A stretch of DNA of 64,000 bases, taken from the NCBI GenBank assembly GCA_023653785.1, contig JAMKCH010002946.1, forward strand, positions 1 to 64,000, read 5' to 3'. Both the position numbers and the translations under genes were made by a program. The notes below the pieces were generated by a model. The model was not told where the DNA came from and did no database searches. It was given only the letters and a program-made list of their open reading frames with translations. This stretch comes from Ophioderma brevispina (lineage: Eukaryota > Echinodermata > Ophiuroidea > Amphilepidida > Ophiodermatidae). This document shows positions 34,876-46,640 of the stretch, piece by piece (position 1 is the stretch's first letter; every line of letters starts with the position of its first letter).

Positions 34876-36412
34876 AGGGAGTTTCCCGTAACCTGACCCA
34901 TCTGACACACTTTTTTCCTGACACACTATGAATTATATGAATTCAGAAACCCTAACGGAATAAACCTGTGAAGTTTTCCGAATTCATAATTGTAATACCG
35001 CCGAGAGGGGAGTCACAGGGGGTATAACCCCGGGCCCGGGATCTAGGCGGCCTGGTTCCTAGGGGCCCTAAAAAATAAAGTTCAGCCCTTGCGGTTGTGA
35101 CAAGTCATAGAGGAGAAAAGTAATAGAGGTGGAGAGAGGAGAGTGAGAAGAGAGAGAGAGCATTAGCTGGATACAGGGACCCCGTTTCCCCCTCCTTCGA
35201 CAAGATACCTACTTATCTGCGAAAATCCTCTGTAACCCACGGAATTTCCTTTTTTTTTTCGCGCTACTAATTTAGATTTAGTGCATGGCGTCTCTTGGTA
35301 TGAGAAATTACACAAAAACATTAAGATTTTGTTTTTATAAGCGGTTTGGTTCGTGAATTATAAGTGCTCAACTCGCCAATTCAAGTTGTTTCTATCAAAT
35401 ATGCATGAGAAAATGTGTTTTGGAAAGTGAACATTGCAAGGGTTCCGCGCTTCGTGACCTGCACTCATCCCGATGATGCGCTTCATTACTGTTCATATAC
35501 GGAACTCTCCATGAACACTTTATCCCGGGGGGCACTTGTATTCAGAGGTGGAGATGATGCCGTGGAACAGGAAAAATGCGTAAAAAGGTCTCTTTTTTCC
35601 AACAAGCGATGTACGCTCGTACATTGATTAGGGTGTCAATTTATCAAAAATATGGTAAGTTTGAAGTAAAGAAACATGAGCAAAGCCAGATAATAAGGGA
35701 TATTATCACACAATGCATTGCTTACTTGTTAGGCGGCAAAATAACAAAAAGAACTTGTTTATGGTAGGAAAACAGGAGGGGGGGGGCAAAAATGCTTGTT
35801 TAGGCTAATGGTTTTTAGTCGGTGGAAATATTGTTTAGGGTGCATTTCGGAAGTCCGTGTTCACGCATCCACCTTTGAATACAACTAGCCCCCCCCCCCC
35901 GGCTTTATATATTATTATTTGAAACAAAACTAAAACCATCAGCTATATTTCGCTTTTTAAAAACCGTTTATCATATCTCTATCATTAAAAATGTGAAACA
36001 ATTTCTATTTGTTTCTATCAAATTTTAATGAGAAAATGTGTTTTGGAAAGTGAACATTGCAAGGGTTCGCACCCACCCCCTCGGGGCCGTCTCCATAAAC
36101 ACTCTACATATTAGTCATTAACAAAAACCATTACGTCACACTGAATTACATTTACAGCTCCACACCCCCACGACGCTAAAGGGCGCATGGCGCTTCGCAG
36201 CCACTGTAATTTCAAAATCTCCCCCACCCGGGTTATGGGGGATTTCTGGGAAAAACGAAGTTGGTAAAAGTATAATAAACTCCATGTAAAAGGGGGCCCT
36301 AACTCCAAGGTTTCCCCCCGGGCCCGCAATTGCTCTCGGCGGCCCTGTGCTAAAAAAGATGTCAGAAAAAAAGTGTGTCAGAAAAAAAGTGTGTCAGGTT
36401 ACGTAAACTCCC
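34876..36412. mobile_element. 1.5 kb element with long imperfect TIRs
   Basis: The left end begins AGGGAGTTTCCCGTAACCTGAC and the right end, reverse-complemented, begins AGGGAGTTTACGTAACCTGAC. Both then carry CTGACACACTTTTTT units. Subterminal GCCGCCGAGAG/ACCGCCGAGAG and GCGGGCCCGGG/CCGGGCCCGGG also match in inverted order, so the imperfect TIR may span about 170-200 bp. Inside, a 60-bp stretch is directly repeated (35,386-35,445 and 36,007-36,066, with TTTCTATCAAAT then GAGAAAATGTGTTTTGG). No transposase is visible. I see no clear target-site duplication, so the superfamily is unassigned. Confidence 0.6.
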
Positions 36413-38085
36413 TCATGCATTGGTCTCATTGTCATTATTCTTATTGTAATTAGTTTAATAGTCATTTTTGAAATTCGGGGTTCTTCCAAAAATGTTCTAT
36501 TATGCTGTAACTACTGACCTTGGGTCATAACAGTGTACTCTTTATGGAATCTCTGGATATATTTGATTAAGCATAGGAAAAACTTCTTTGGTCAGTTATT
36601 GGGTTGACACAATCAACCTATTGTAGACTCCGCCATCTCGCCAAGGCATTAGATTATTGTAATGGTACCAAACTTTGACGCTAACTACAAGCATGTTTAG
36701 ACAAGAAAATTTTGTCATTCGGAAAGATTAAATTACAAAGACGATCAGTACAAGTTTCTGAAGCGGGAATCATCACCCTGGAAATGGCAGAATGCAACCA
36801 TTTATTTTATTTTCAATTCAAATATTCTTAGACGTGTGTGCAAATTTCTCGCTCAAAAGAAACAATATATTATTTTAATCAACAAATTGTGCCAAAGTCT
36901 ATTACCGGCGCATCGCGTGTTTGTGAGTCTCAAGTTACATGTTATTCTTCCGTATTGGCATTTCCGTGCGTGATTGCGTTTCTTATTGCTTATTTATTCT
37001 TCGTTCTTAAATTCCTTTAGGCGAAGATAAAAATACACTGTTCTATGGGCCCGACCGACCGTGATTTGGCCGTTTTGGAGAATTGTGGTAATTTTGCTGT
37101 ATGTGTTCAAAATCCACTGCCTTTTGGCAAATATGGATTGATTTTGGGCAAAGCAAGTGAAACCAATTATTTTACAGATTTTGATCATTGTCCTCCAGAC
37201 CGACCCTACTGGAAGCTCTTCTCGGCGGTAGTAACTTTTTCGTTGATCTTATGCTTTGGTTTGCTTTATTTGCATTTGCTTTTTTACTGATATGATTCTA
37301 GCATGTCATAGGTGAGCGAAGGTAGATAGGCCTCTATAAAGCAAAATATACCGGATTATTGTAGGCTGAATCCAAAAATTTAATCAAGATTTAAAAAAAA
37401 AAAAAATAAGATTAGTAAAACTATTAGTCTATGAGCCAGTTTCTGTACGGGTCTTAAAATTCGAGTTTGTTGCACCCACCCGGTAATCACCTTGAAGGGG
37501 GTGTCCCCTTGACTAGGATTAGGTATGTTTCTTTATAAATGATAGATACTGTATTTCCCTACTCCATTCTCTGAAGATCGGCAGAAGTTAAACGTGTTTA
37601 CATCGAAAAAACTACCCAGAGTTGGGTTGCGGTAACACAAGCGAAAACGTTACAAAGCTAATTTGCGACGTTATAGTCGTCTTTCCCCCTGATCTATATC
37701 CTTGGCTTGATTATATTTTCATCATATTTAACACCCGGTGCCGAAGTTCCCTCCTCTGAGAACTGCCGAAGTACCGAGGCATTCGGTAGAGGAGAAAGGA
37801 CGTGGAAAATAAACGTGTTGTTGATGTGTAGAGCACGTGTTACGCATTTTTCTGATTTTATGGGACAATTCTACAATGGAAAACTCATTAAAAATCAGGC
37901 TTTTGGCATTTAGGAAACAAGCATGTATGTAATAGTAGACGTAAATACGATATTGTAACGCCAAAAGCACCCACATAGACTCCATGAAGGCCCATTAATG
38001 TATACGTTATAATGCATTGATATACATATGGCTCCCATTGTAAAGGCCCCCTTTATTGATTAGGCCGGTTGCAACTCAGGTTAGG
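36413..38085. other. no recognised gene
   Basis: AT-rich. Short ORFs at 36,838-37,020 and 37,045-37,290 encode hydrophobic C-termini but match no family I know. A further TGCCGAAG/ATTCGGTA patch lies at about 37,738-37,790. Confidence 0.35.
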
Positions 38086-38087
38086 TT

Positions 38088-38172
38088 TAGGGTTGCATGG
38101 GGTTATAGGGCCTATAGGACATAGGGTTAAGATTAGGGTTAGGAATTAGGTTAATGTTTGGTTATTAGGGTC
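38088..38172 (+). repeat. short degenerate TTAGGG-like tract
   Basis: GGTTTAGGGTTGCATGG, ATAGGGTTAAGATTAGGG and TTAGGAATTAGG contain several TTAGGG or near-TTAGGG words. Too short and irregular to claim a telomeric origin. Confidence 0.4.
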
Positions 38173-38733
38173 CGGTGTGTGAGTAGGGCCTACAAACATG
38201 GGATTAGACCTATGTGATTTTCTACTTGACAAATAAGGGGTTATGTGGTTTTATTTTTTTCTGATGGAGGGGGGGGTCTGTAAATTTATTATTCAGTAGG
38301 AATAATCCAAGCACCTATCTGCATTATCATCATAATTATGATGTACCTAGTTGTGTGTGTGGGATGGCCGCCGGGATGGGCCATGGGTGTGTATCGGGGG
38401 TTCTATGCATAGGCCTAGGTAACCATGTAACTTTACATTGGGGGTTCTGCAATTTTCCAAACACATCTTTAAATTTCGCGGCCCCCTTCCTTGTAAATAA
38501 TGATCGGGCCTAAAATTATTAGTTTCTGATCTTAGCCTGTCGTACGAGCTGAGGTCAACTGAACATATTTCGTGTCATTGTCCGTACAGCCAATTGATAT
38601 GAGAACTTAGTTACATCCAACAACCGAACGCTTGTAATAAGGATCCCTCTGTACTGTGCCGAACTACTGGGATAAACCCATTGTTTCAGCAAGGAAACCA
38701 TGCCGGTCGGGCAGGGTAATGACGTAGCCCGCA
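38173..38733. other. no recognisable feature
   Basis: A G-rich patch (about 38,263-38,276) and otherwise unremarkable sequence. Confidence 0.4.
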
Positions 38734-38828
38734 TTTTCGGCATGAATAATTGCCGAAACACCGGGCGTTTCGGCAGATACCCCTGCCGTACGCAAGGTCA
38801 TCTGCCGAAAGACCGGGCGGTTCGGCAT
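38734..38828. repeat. cluster of alternating TGCCGAAA / TTTCGGCA hairpins
   Basis: TTTCGGCA-TGAATAAT-TGCCGAAA (about 38,734-38,758), GCCGAAAC-ACCGGGC-GTTTCGGC (38,752-38,774) and TGCCGAA-AGACCGGGCGG-TTCGGCA (38,803-38,827) are three overlapping or adjacent stem-loops. The middle arm is shared by the first two, so alternative pairings are possible. The loop word ACCGGGC occurs in two of them. GC-rich relative to its surroundings. Confidence 0.7.
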
Positions 38829-40074
38829 AACCCAGTGTTATTAGGGCGCATCATTGGACAGGCAGGCGAATTCAAACCTTCCTCTTTACTTGTTTGGTAC
38901 TAGCTCAAAGTATATCCATTTTCTACCTTACTTTAGGTCCAAACCGTTCGGGTAGGTGTTCTACAACAAATCCAGTGCACATTTCAAGAAATATGTATCC
39001 TCAGAAAATCTTCTCGTTTCTCTTTAACATAAAATAAGGGTAATCTTCTTTCAAAGTTCCATACTTCCAAAGTCTTCAATTAGCTTAATTATTAGTTTAT
39101 CAATAAACAATGTTAACCAAACCGAAATATTCATGGTCTATTTTCCCTGCATTTTTTCCCTTGTACTTGGCAGGTGCTTTAAAGTTTGTTTTGTGTAACG
39201 AATGATTAGATATCATCGCCTTATCTATAATAAAAACCTATATACCGTAGAAGTTATTCTTAGAAAGTGTAAAGAAGATTAAAACATTCATACATTATTC
39301 ATTTTTGCCAAAAGCTGGCCTGCAGGACGCCAGTCCCGAACACTGTACAATTTCCATGGAGTAATTACACATACTTCTAAGTCACGTTTGTATGTAGGTC
39401 GTTCAACAAGGGAGATACATGATACGAAAACCAATACAGTGTGCAGTTACAGAAAACATTTCGCTTTCTAATGTGACAGTGCATGTTACAAATAAGACTA
39501 AACATTGTGGGTTTTAAAGCGAAAGGCCGGGCTAATATTTCTGCAGCAATATATTTTCAACATTTTCTTTAAAATAAATTTCTATTAGTCAGAAAAAATT
39601 ACACTATAAAATCATTGATAATAACAAATATTCATAATATCTTCTCTATCATTGTTGCCGTTTTGTTCGGTTAACATTAAAGCTATGATGAAATAAAGTA
39701 CATAATGTGTTACTGAAAAAACAGCCAATGTATGAATTAACTAGAAACTTTTCCAGTACACTCTGTTCGATAATCCATGACAGGTTTTTAAGTGATGGTT
39801 AATCATTTTGTTATTTGACATACTATGCAATATGATTAAATGACTTTTTGTATCACTAGAAATCCAGCTACCCGGTTTTTGTTTTTTTTTTTTAATTTTA
39901 TTTAGGTCTCAGTTATTAGAGTAGCACAGGGAAATCTACCGAAAAACCTTGGAACGTAAAACAAAAGGACCATCAAGTTCGAATACCAACAGCCACATAA
40001 AGTTAGTAAATGTAAAGAGAGCACGCAAGGATACTTGAGGACAAAGTTGGTCCCATGTTTCTAGTTACTTGTTA
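38829..40074. other. no recognisable feature
   Basis: AT-rich with a poly-T run near 39,883; no ORFs of note. Confidence 0.4.
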
Positions 40075-40620
40075 ATCATCAGTCGGGCAGCGGAGCAGGC
40101 GACTACAAGCTTTCTCCAAAGACTGCAGTCTTGGGCTAACGAAGCAGTTTAGCTTGGATACAAACATCCCTGCGTATATCCCAGGCGGTTTTGGGACATA
40201 CGTATGCGATGCAGTCCTGGGGCACGTTCCCCAAATAGGTGCGTAACCCTACGTGTATACTAACTCATGCGTATGTCCTACATAACAGACCTTTTTCATA
40301 CCAGTTACACAGTGCTTTGGACAAATTGGTCCACTCAGACATGGACATAGTATGCACGTAGACTTACGACTGAGTTTCGGGAACGGACCCTGGTGGAATA
40401 TACAACGCATATTCTTCACAAGTCGGTCATCTTCGAGACGAAGTATATGTCGTAGAAATTTGAGTTGGTGGGTCTTGACTCTTGCTACTAGTGGGGCGGT
40501 GATGGTCTAGATTGTAGATGGTCTAGTTTGAAATCCGATCCAAATGTTTGAATTTAACATGAACCCTGCTAGCAAAAAATACATCGTGCGAAGGCGCTGA
40601 TCTTGTTTTATCTCACCCCT
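40075..40620 (-). pseudogene. LINE ORF2 C-terminal remnant
   Basis: Minus strand, reading down from about 40,600. HQLKFLRHILRLEDDRLVKN is encoded around 40,470-40,410, and LAQDCSLWRKLVVACSAA around 40,140-40,085. 'RQL.FLGH.LR..DD.L.K' followed by 'LA.DR..WRKLVVACSAA' is a common C-terminal end of endonuclease/RT LINEs in invertebrates. The segment between has stops. The RT domain is missing, as expected for a 5'-truncated copy. Confidence 0.65.
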
Positions 40621-41349
40621 TGAACCTCGCACCCATAGAGAAGGATGGTAACGCCAGGTTGTCTCAAACATTTGACTTTTGTTATCTTCTGTGTTTGAAA
40701 CTAATTTGATTTATTTATTTAAACTTTAAAATTGTTGGTCTGGTAGAAGGCTCAGTGTTCAGACAATGCTCTCCAATGATGCCCAGCGCAACCAGACGTC
40801 ATGAGGACAGTTAGGAGTTTGCATCTTACTCTTACAGACTGCACAACGAGAGAAAAGCAGAGATTTCACATATGAGGTGCCCCTTAAAAAACGAAAAATA
40901 CTGATTTTTGGTCTGATGTAAATCTTTCCATAAAAAATATCCCCATCTGAAAGGATTAAGCTGAGAATGTTTCTTTGGTACAATAAGTGGGAAATTTCTA
41001 ATTTCAGCCTATGTTTTCTATTGAAATATAAGCAAATCAAAATCACATTTTTTCTCTCTTTTTAATGACATTTCTGTAGTCAACTACAAGGTAAGAAATC
41101 TATTGAATGTCTCAGCTATATTAAATAACTCTTATGACCAAATATTTGTGTGCTTCAAAATCTCTCGTTGCACCTTAACCTTAACTGACTGCGATTTACG
41201 TGCACAAGGATGATCTGTGTACATGCATGGGACCGACAGCTTAACCTTCAGTACAAAAGGCACAAAAGGCAAACAACCAATAACATTGAGCCACGTTCTC
41301 TGGTATTGGATTGCAGATACGAGGTGGTTGAGAAAGAGGGTTTGTTTTT
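40621..41349. other. no recognised gene
   Basis: A 95-codon minus-strand ORF (40,759-41,046) is unrecognised. Confidence 0.35.
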
Positions 41350-41680
41350 TTAAATGCGCGCAGAGATGAGAGAGAGCAGAAAAGGAGGAGAGAGTGAAAA
41401 AAGGAAGGTCTGCAGGAGTGAAGTGAGAAAAGGAGATAAAAAGGAGAGAGTGAAAAAGAAAAATGGGGCAAGAGACGGGAGAGAAAAACTGCGACGAAAA
41501 GGGGCGAAGATGAAAGAGGAAAAGGGGGAGAGACAGTGTGAGTGGAAGAGGCGGAGAGAGAATGATAGAAAAGAGGAGAGAGAGAAAAAAGAAATAGAGC
41601 CAGATAGAGAAGAAGAAAGAGGTAAAATGGTGAGAAACGAACGATGGGTGAGAGAGAGAGAGCGAAGGGGATTGTGTGTG
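41350..41680 (+). repeat. purine-rich (GA)n-like block
   Basis: Long run of G/A with AGAGAGAG, GAAAAAGAAA and similar words. The 149-codon minus-strand and 115-codon plus-strand ORFs here are low-complexity artefacts. Confidence 0.85.
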
Positions 41681-41944
41681 TATGTGGCACTGTATTCTTA
41701 ATATTAAACTCCGACCAGCCCCGGGTATCCAGCCAACTCTAAAGACGCACGCACCAACTAAGAATGTAGAAACTGACTGCCGGAATGCAATATAAGGAAA
41801 TGAGCTAAGGTAGATGGAGATGGAGACATTTTAAATCCGACAGGGTTGACAAAAGTGTTTCAATCGAGTCATCGTATATGCCGCATTGTCTACCAAAGAT
41901 TGCACTGGTTAGATGTCACTTTCTTCCACGATGAGTGTCGATTA

Positions 41945-42200
41945 TTACAAAAGAGACTTTGACACACTGAGACAGGGACAGAGGCGGATAGAGGGACATA
42001 AAAGACAGGGACGGCAGAGATAGAGACGAGAAACAGAGACAGAGACCGAGAACGAGAGACACGGACAGACAAACACGGAAAAAGAGATAGTAGAAGAAAG
42101 AGGGCAGCCTGAGAGCGACCAACCAAAAAGAAACAAACCAGAAAGGGAGGAAGGAACCAGAGGAAGAAATAGAGCAGAAAGAAAAATAGCAGAAAATTCC
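41945..42200 (+). repeat. purine-rich block, second
   Basis: GAGACAGGGACAGAGGCGGATAG-type units of about 6 bp (GAGACA/GGACAG) grade into GAAAGAAAAATAG. Overlapping minus-strand ORFs (up to 119 codons) are low-complexity by-products. Confidence 0.8.
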
Positions 42201-43300
42201 AGACAAAAAAGTGTGAGAATACTCCAAATAAAAGTGAAAATTGGGCCACTTAAATCATAAGTAACGTTAGTGGTATTCAGGGATATGATAAGGCTGCGAA
42301 TTTATTTAACTGAAGGTAAATCAATTTTGATTATTTCCATTTAATATGCAAATAAAAACTGTTTTGGTAGGGTCGCGTGATACCAATCAGTGCAAGACAT
42401 CTGAATATAAAGTGCAATTACCACAATGACCGTGTATGGAAAAATAATGTAGAAATATAAGGTGAAATGTGACCTTCGCCATCATTCAAAGGGTGTCGAT
42501 AATGACAAATCGAAATGATGAATCGGTTGCTCATCTTTCAATGTTTTATTCAGTTACTCCAAGATAGACGGGAGACATAATTCGCCTTGCTGGACACAGC
42601 CCAGCCGTTTAAGATATCGACATATATCATCGCCTAATTAGGTTACGTGTGCTTGCTATTTTAGAGCTATGCCAGACGTGTGATGAGAGTAAGACTATCT
42701 CAAGACATGCTAGTTGCCTTCTCCGCCAGTGCACAGCAGCGGGTGATGAGAGCTCATTTTGCATGAGACTTTGTCTTGGGAATTTTTAAGTTGTGCAGAT
42801 CTGGGAAGTGGTTTTAGAGGTGAAGAACTTCGCGCAACCTTTAAATCTGTAGATTATTTCAGACTTAACACGATACACATATAAATGTGTGACTCAAACA
42901 TAAAGATAGTATGACTCAGACGGGATCTTGTTCATACTGCCCTGTGTACTACCTGGCGTACGCTTACACGATACATGAAGTGAATAATATCGCCACTTTT
43001 CAAAAACAGAGAGACAGGGAGAGAGAGAGTGTGTGTGTCGGAAATTCCCTATCATGTTAAAATAAAAATAAACAAACAAACACGCGCTCGTGGGTGGGAA
43101 TGGTGAAAATTATAAAATAAATTAATCCAAACGGGATCCAAATAAGATCGCAGTTCACTACATATACACTGTCCACATTTGAAGTTGAAACAAAATATTT
43201 TTTTTTTCAATTAAAGGATTACGGAAGGTGAGTGATGACTCGGGAACAGTTGAGTTAATCAGAGGACATCATTATTGTCAGTCCTTGGAGGTTTTATCCG
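42201..43300. other. no recognised gene
   Basis: AT-rich; a short GAGAGAGAGTGTGTGTGT repeat near 43,020-43,038. Confidence 0.4.
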
Positions 43301-43321
43301 CCCCCCCCCCCCCCCCCCCCC
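43301..43321 (+). repeat. poly(C) run
   Basis: Twenty-one consecutive C. Confidence 0.95.
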
Positions 43322-43888
43322 ATGTATATTTGATGTTCTAAGCTCTTACGCTCAGTGCAGGCGGCTCCATTCACCATTTCGTATACATTTTTAAGTTATA
43401 TATAATTCCTTTAGTCGGCTTGCAGCGCACAGTAAACAACTCAAATGAATCAAACATTTTGGTTTTTGTAATTCTTTCGGCATTTTATGGAGATTTCTAC
43501 CGAAATATATAGATATTTATTTAGCAAATGATGGACGAGGCTTTTTAAGTTATTGCGATGAAAAAGCGCCTTTGATAAGGTATCTACTACGATAACACCA
43601 CGCATGTAGCGAAGACAGTCAATACGAATTACCTTGCAAAAAGGATATGTCATGTACGATGGGAGAAGAACCACAGCGTGATTGATACCAATAGAATCCA
43701 TTCTAAAACCAACACAAAACGGATGGAGAACAATCCATTTTAGATTTCAATTCAAATATATAGAGATTTAATCTTAAATTAAACAATGGATCCTTCCTAA
43801 GCCCAGTCTTTTTGGGTGTATTTTAATCCCAGAAATAAACCATAAGACAGTGCTATTTATTGATTATACACCGCATAAAAAACAATGC
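43322..43888. other. no recognised gene
   Basis: An 83-codon minus-strand ORF (43,450-43,701) is unrecognised; nothing else seen. Confidence 0.35.
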
Positions 43889-43889
43889 C

Positions 43890-44200
43890 ATACTAAGAAG
43901 ATACGGTGGCGCACACAAAAGGAAAATGGTATCTAATGAAGATGGCAACACAGCCCGCACAAAAGCAATGATATCCACTAAAACATCACACACAAAAGAC
44001 AACGTATCTTTGAAAATAAAGTGACCGCAGAAAAAGACATGCTAGTCATCTGATTGATAACACTGCACGAAAGACAAACGTTAGCAACTGAAGATTAAAC
44101 GCAGTAAATTACAGGTTATCTACGAAGAGATATCACACGCGGAATTCAAGGCAATGCTGTCTAACTGAAGATACCTACGAACAAACTACTGAAAGATATA
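43890..44200 (+). repeat. degenerate minisatellite, unit about 35-45 bp
   Basis: About eight diverged units share the skeleton GATAT(C)-ACGCACAAAAG-AA-G-TATCTAACTGAA. Examples are GCGCACACAAAAGGAAAATG, CCCGCACAAAAGCAATGATA and CACACACAAAAGACAACG, then the more diverged GCACGAAAGACAAACG and CACACGCGGAATTCAAGGC. Each is followed by TATCT/TAGC and CTGAA. A-rich on the plus strand. Confidence 0.6.
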
Positions 44201-44822
44201 CCAAACCAAACAACAACATTCATAAACAAACATACCCACATGATCTATTGAATATATCTCGCGCAAAAAGTACATCTGCCCTAAAAAAAAGCTCTGACAC
44301 TTCTTGTCGCTTCTTAAGCTATAAAATCGATATAAATTTAGTCTTACCCATGACAATCAGTCTGTCGTTTTTTCGGGTTAAAAATGCTTTATAAATGTGA
44401 ATATGTTTGTCAGCATCTATTGTGAAAAGGGTACATTTTGTGGTTGTCTATAACATTCTGGTAATTCCCCAAAATCAGGTCAATAATCAATCAGTCATCA
44501 AATCAATCCAATCACTGATTTTATATAGCACCTTCAAGGTGCCCACCCCAATAACAACATTTGCTCTCTTTCAAAAAGGTTCACACCAATATAAATTATT
44601 AAGATTTTCCATTGCATTGATATACCTTTTCAACGTGAGGCGGAAATTAGTTTAAACAACAGCACAGAGATTTTAGTACAATATTCCGCGTAACCTTAAC
44701 AATGTTGAAAGAGTTCCGCCAAAATATTTACAGGACAAAGTGAGAAATATACAAGCTTTTTAGTGAGACCAAAATCCCAGGCTGATGGTGTGAGTTGGGG
44801 GATGAGGTCGGGTGATGATTGG
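44201..44822. other. no recognised gene
   Basis: TTTTATATAGCACCTTCAAGG near 44,518 resembles the 'tttatatagcgcctt' end of some LINE/SINE elements and contains the palindrome GCACCTTCAAGGTGC. Otherwise nothing. Confidence 0.35.
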
Positions 44823-45305
44823 GTAGTGCCCCCGGGGGGGGCCACTCCCTAAAAAATAGGTGACGGGGATGTGCGGCACTATTGACCCTTTTTTAAACCT
44901 GCCGTCAATGAAAGAACCTTTAAAACATGCATGTCAATGAAAGACCCCTTTTTTTAAACGACCGGCACTGAAAGGACCCCCCTTTTTCTCTACTCTCAGT
45001 GAGCCTCAATTTTTAATCAAATGTCACTGAATGCCCCCTTATTTCTAGTTCATCCTCTCACAGAAAGCCCCTTTAAGGTTAAACAATATATAAAATGGGT
45101 TTGAATGGTTAGAAATTGCCAGAGAATGCCCCCTTTTTTCACAAATGTGAGAAGCTCAGTGTATTGACCCCCAGTTTTGCATCCTCTCACCAATGACCCC
45201 CTTTTTTTCTTAAAGTTCATCAGCGAATGCACCCTACTTTAAAATTCCAATCAGGCACTATCTCCTCGTCACTGGCATATATGAGTGCCCCCCGGGGGTA
45301 GTGCC
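44823..45305 (+). repeat. 30-bp minisatellite bounded by CCCCCGGGGG
   Basis: Units with the skeleton TCA(C/A)TGAAWGACCCCCTTTTTTTAAA recur with a period near 30 bp, or multiples of it where units have decayed. They begin at about 44,907, 44,935, 44,965, 45,028, 45,058, 45,117, 45,188 and 45,220. Both ends carry the self-complementary GTGCCCCC-GGGGG: TAGTGCCCCCGGGGGG at about 44,824 and AGTGCCCCCCGGGGG at about 45,283. The 60-codon minus-strand ORF inside is a by-product. Confidence 0.7.
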
Positions 45306-45731
45306 CTTTTCGCCTTACCAAAACATGGTACTACACACAATATACCAAAGAAAAACTACAGTCCGGCACTGCCAACAAGTTGGACAAGATAGGACGATTT
45401 TCCCATAGATGAAGGAAAGATGTGCATTAATATACAACAGGGTGTCATAGTTAACCTCCATTTGTGTTAAATTTATGTTATTCTCTATGTAACTAGAGAA
45501 AAGACTCCTGACAGGGAAAAATACTTATTTCATCATGCACAGAAAAATGGAATTCCCTAGTGTATATTTTGTTTATGTAGTTGCTATATTGATGATGCAA
45601 TGTGTTTACAAGAGTCACAGACATTTCTAGAAAAGGCGACATAATAGCTAACGATTACTACATAGATAGTTTCAATGATGTCATCGTTAAACTGTTCTAT
45701 GAGATAAAGATGCATTATAAGATGATGTCAT
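45306..45731. other. no recognisable feature
   Basis: AT-rich; a 63-codon ORF is not convincing. Confidence 0.4.
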
Positions 45732-46165
45732 TAAGCAATAACAGCACATATTTGGAAGAGCGCTCCCAATTCTCAAAAGTCCGAGATTTTTGAACAGTGC
45801 ATTGGTAATTGGCTAGAACACTCACCTGGACATGGTAGGCGACTCCAATTTTCTATGTATCGCAAAAAAATTTTGTAATTGGATAATTATATCGTATACC
45901 GATAATAATCAGTAGCTCTGCGAAAAAGTCCTTCTAATATGAAATGACAGGGATTAACGCCCATTTAGTATCTCGCTAATCCCATGACGTTGTTCACTTG
46001 GTTCCGGAAAGTCACGTTAGAAGTTCATTCGTGCAGGTGACACCTATTTACAAATGGACGGACAAATTGGGCCGTTCCCAGCTCCGCCATTAAATCTGCA
46101 ATCGGGGATCCGATCTAATACCAAATCGCCTTCTTTTATGACACATAGGCACTTTGAGTATTGTG
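45732..46165 (+). repeat. dispersed repeat family A, copy 2
   Basis: Collinear with 1,365-1,807. Here the stretch TTGGCTAGAACACTCACCTGG (45,808-45,828) and the following ATGGTAGGCGACTCCAATTT look like the D-arm to anticodon part of a tRNA-derived SINE head, with a decayed B box. About 180 bp downstream lies copy 2 of family B. Confidence 0.6.
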
Positions 46166-46340
46166 TACTGAGACACGTACAAACACAACTGTGAAAAAAA
46201 ATCTCATTGAAAAATATACGGAAGAATTAGATGTGCTATAGAACAAGGGCAGTAGTAAAATTAATTGATCTGTTAGATATAGTATAATCGGCGCAGTACA
46301 TGTGCAGATCGATGATATTATAATGCCAACAGGGGCTTAA

Positions 46341-46640
46341 AAGATATTTGTCGTGTCATCTTTCATGTCAAAAGAGCTTAGCTTTTAGAATCAAAAAGGG
46401 ATTCCAGTTTTCGTCATAAAAGTGGACATTTATGACCAGAAGGACTATCCGTGGAAAAAAAATAAACAAAACTCTGGTACTGCTGGAATTTTTGTCGTCA
46501 ACATGTCGTCTTGCAAACTGACTGCAGGGACTGAATTGTCTGAAGAAGATTCCTAAGGACTTTTCTCGGTGGGAGAAATATATTATAGCGAGTCATTTTT
46601 GAAGTCTTCGATGTGAGGACATATCACGTTTTTAAACTGA
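46341..46640 (+). repeat. dispersed repeat family B, copy 2
   Basis: Collinear with 15,907-16,235, with a deletion of roughly 50 bp in the middle relative to that copy. No coding signal. Confidence 0.6.

Noticed and set aside
38088..38172. interstitial telomere
   Set aside because: Only a few TTAGGG words at irregular spacing in a G/T-rich patch.
41241..41701. 149- and 115-codon ORFs on opposite strands
   Set aside because: Both are translations of a purine-rich simple repeat.
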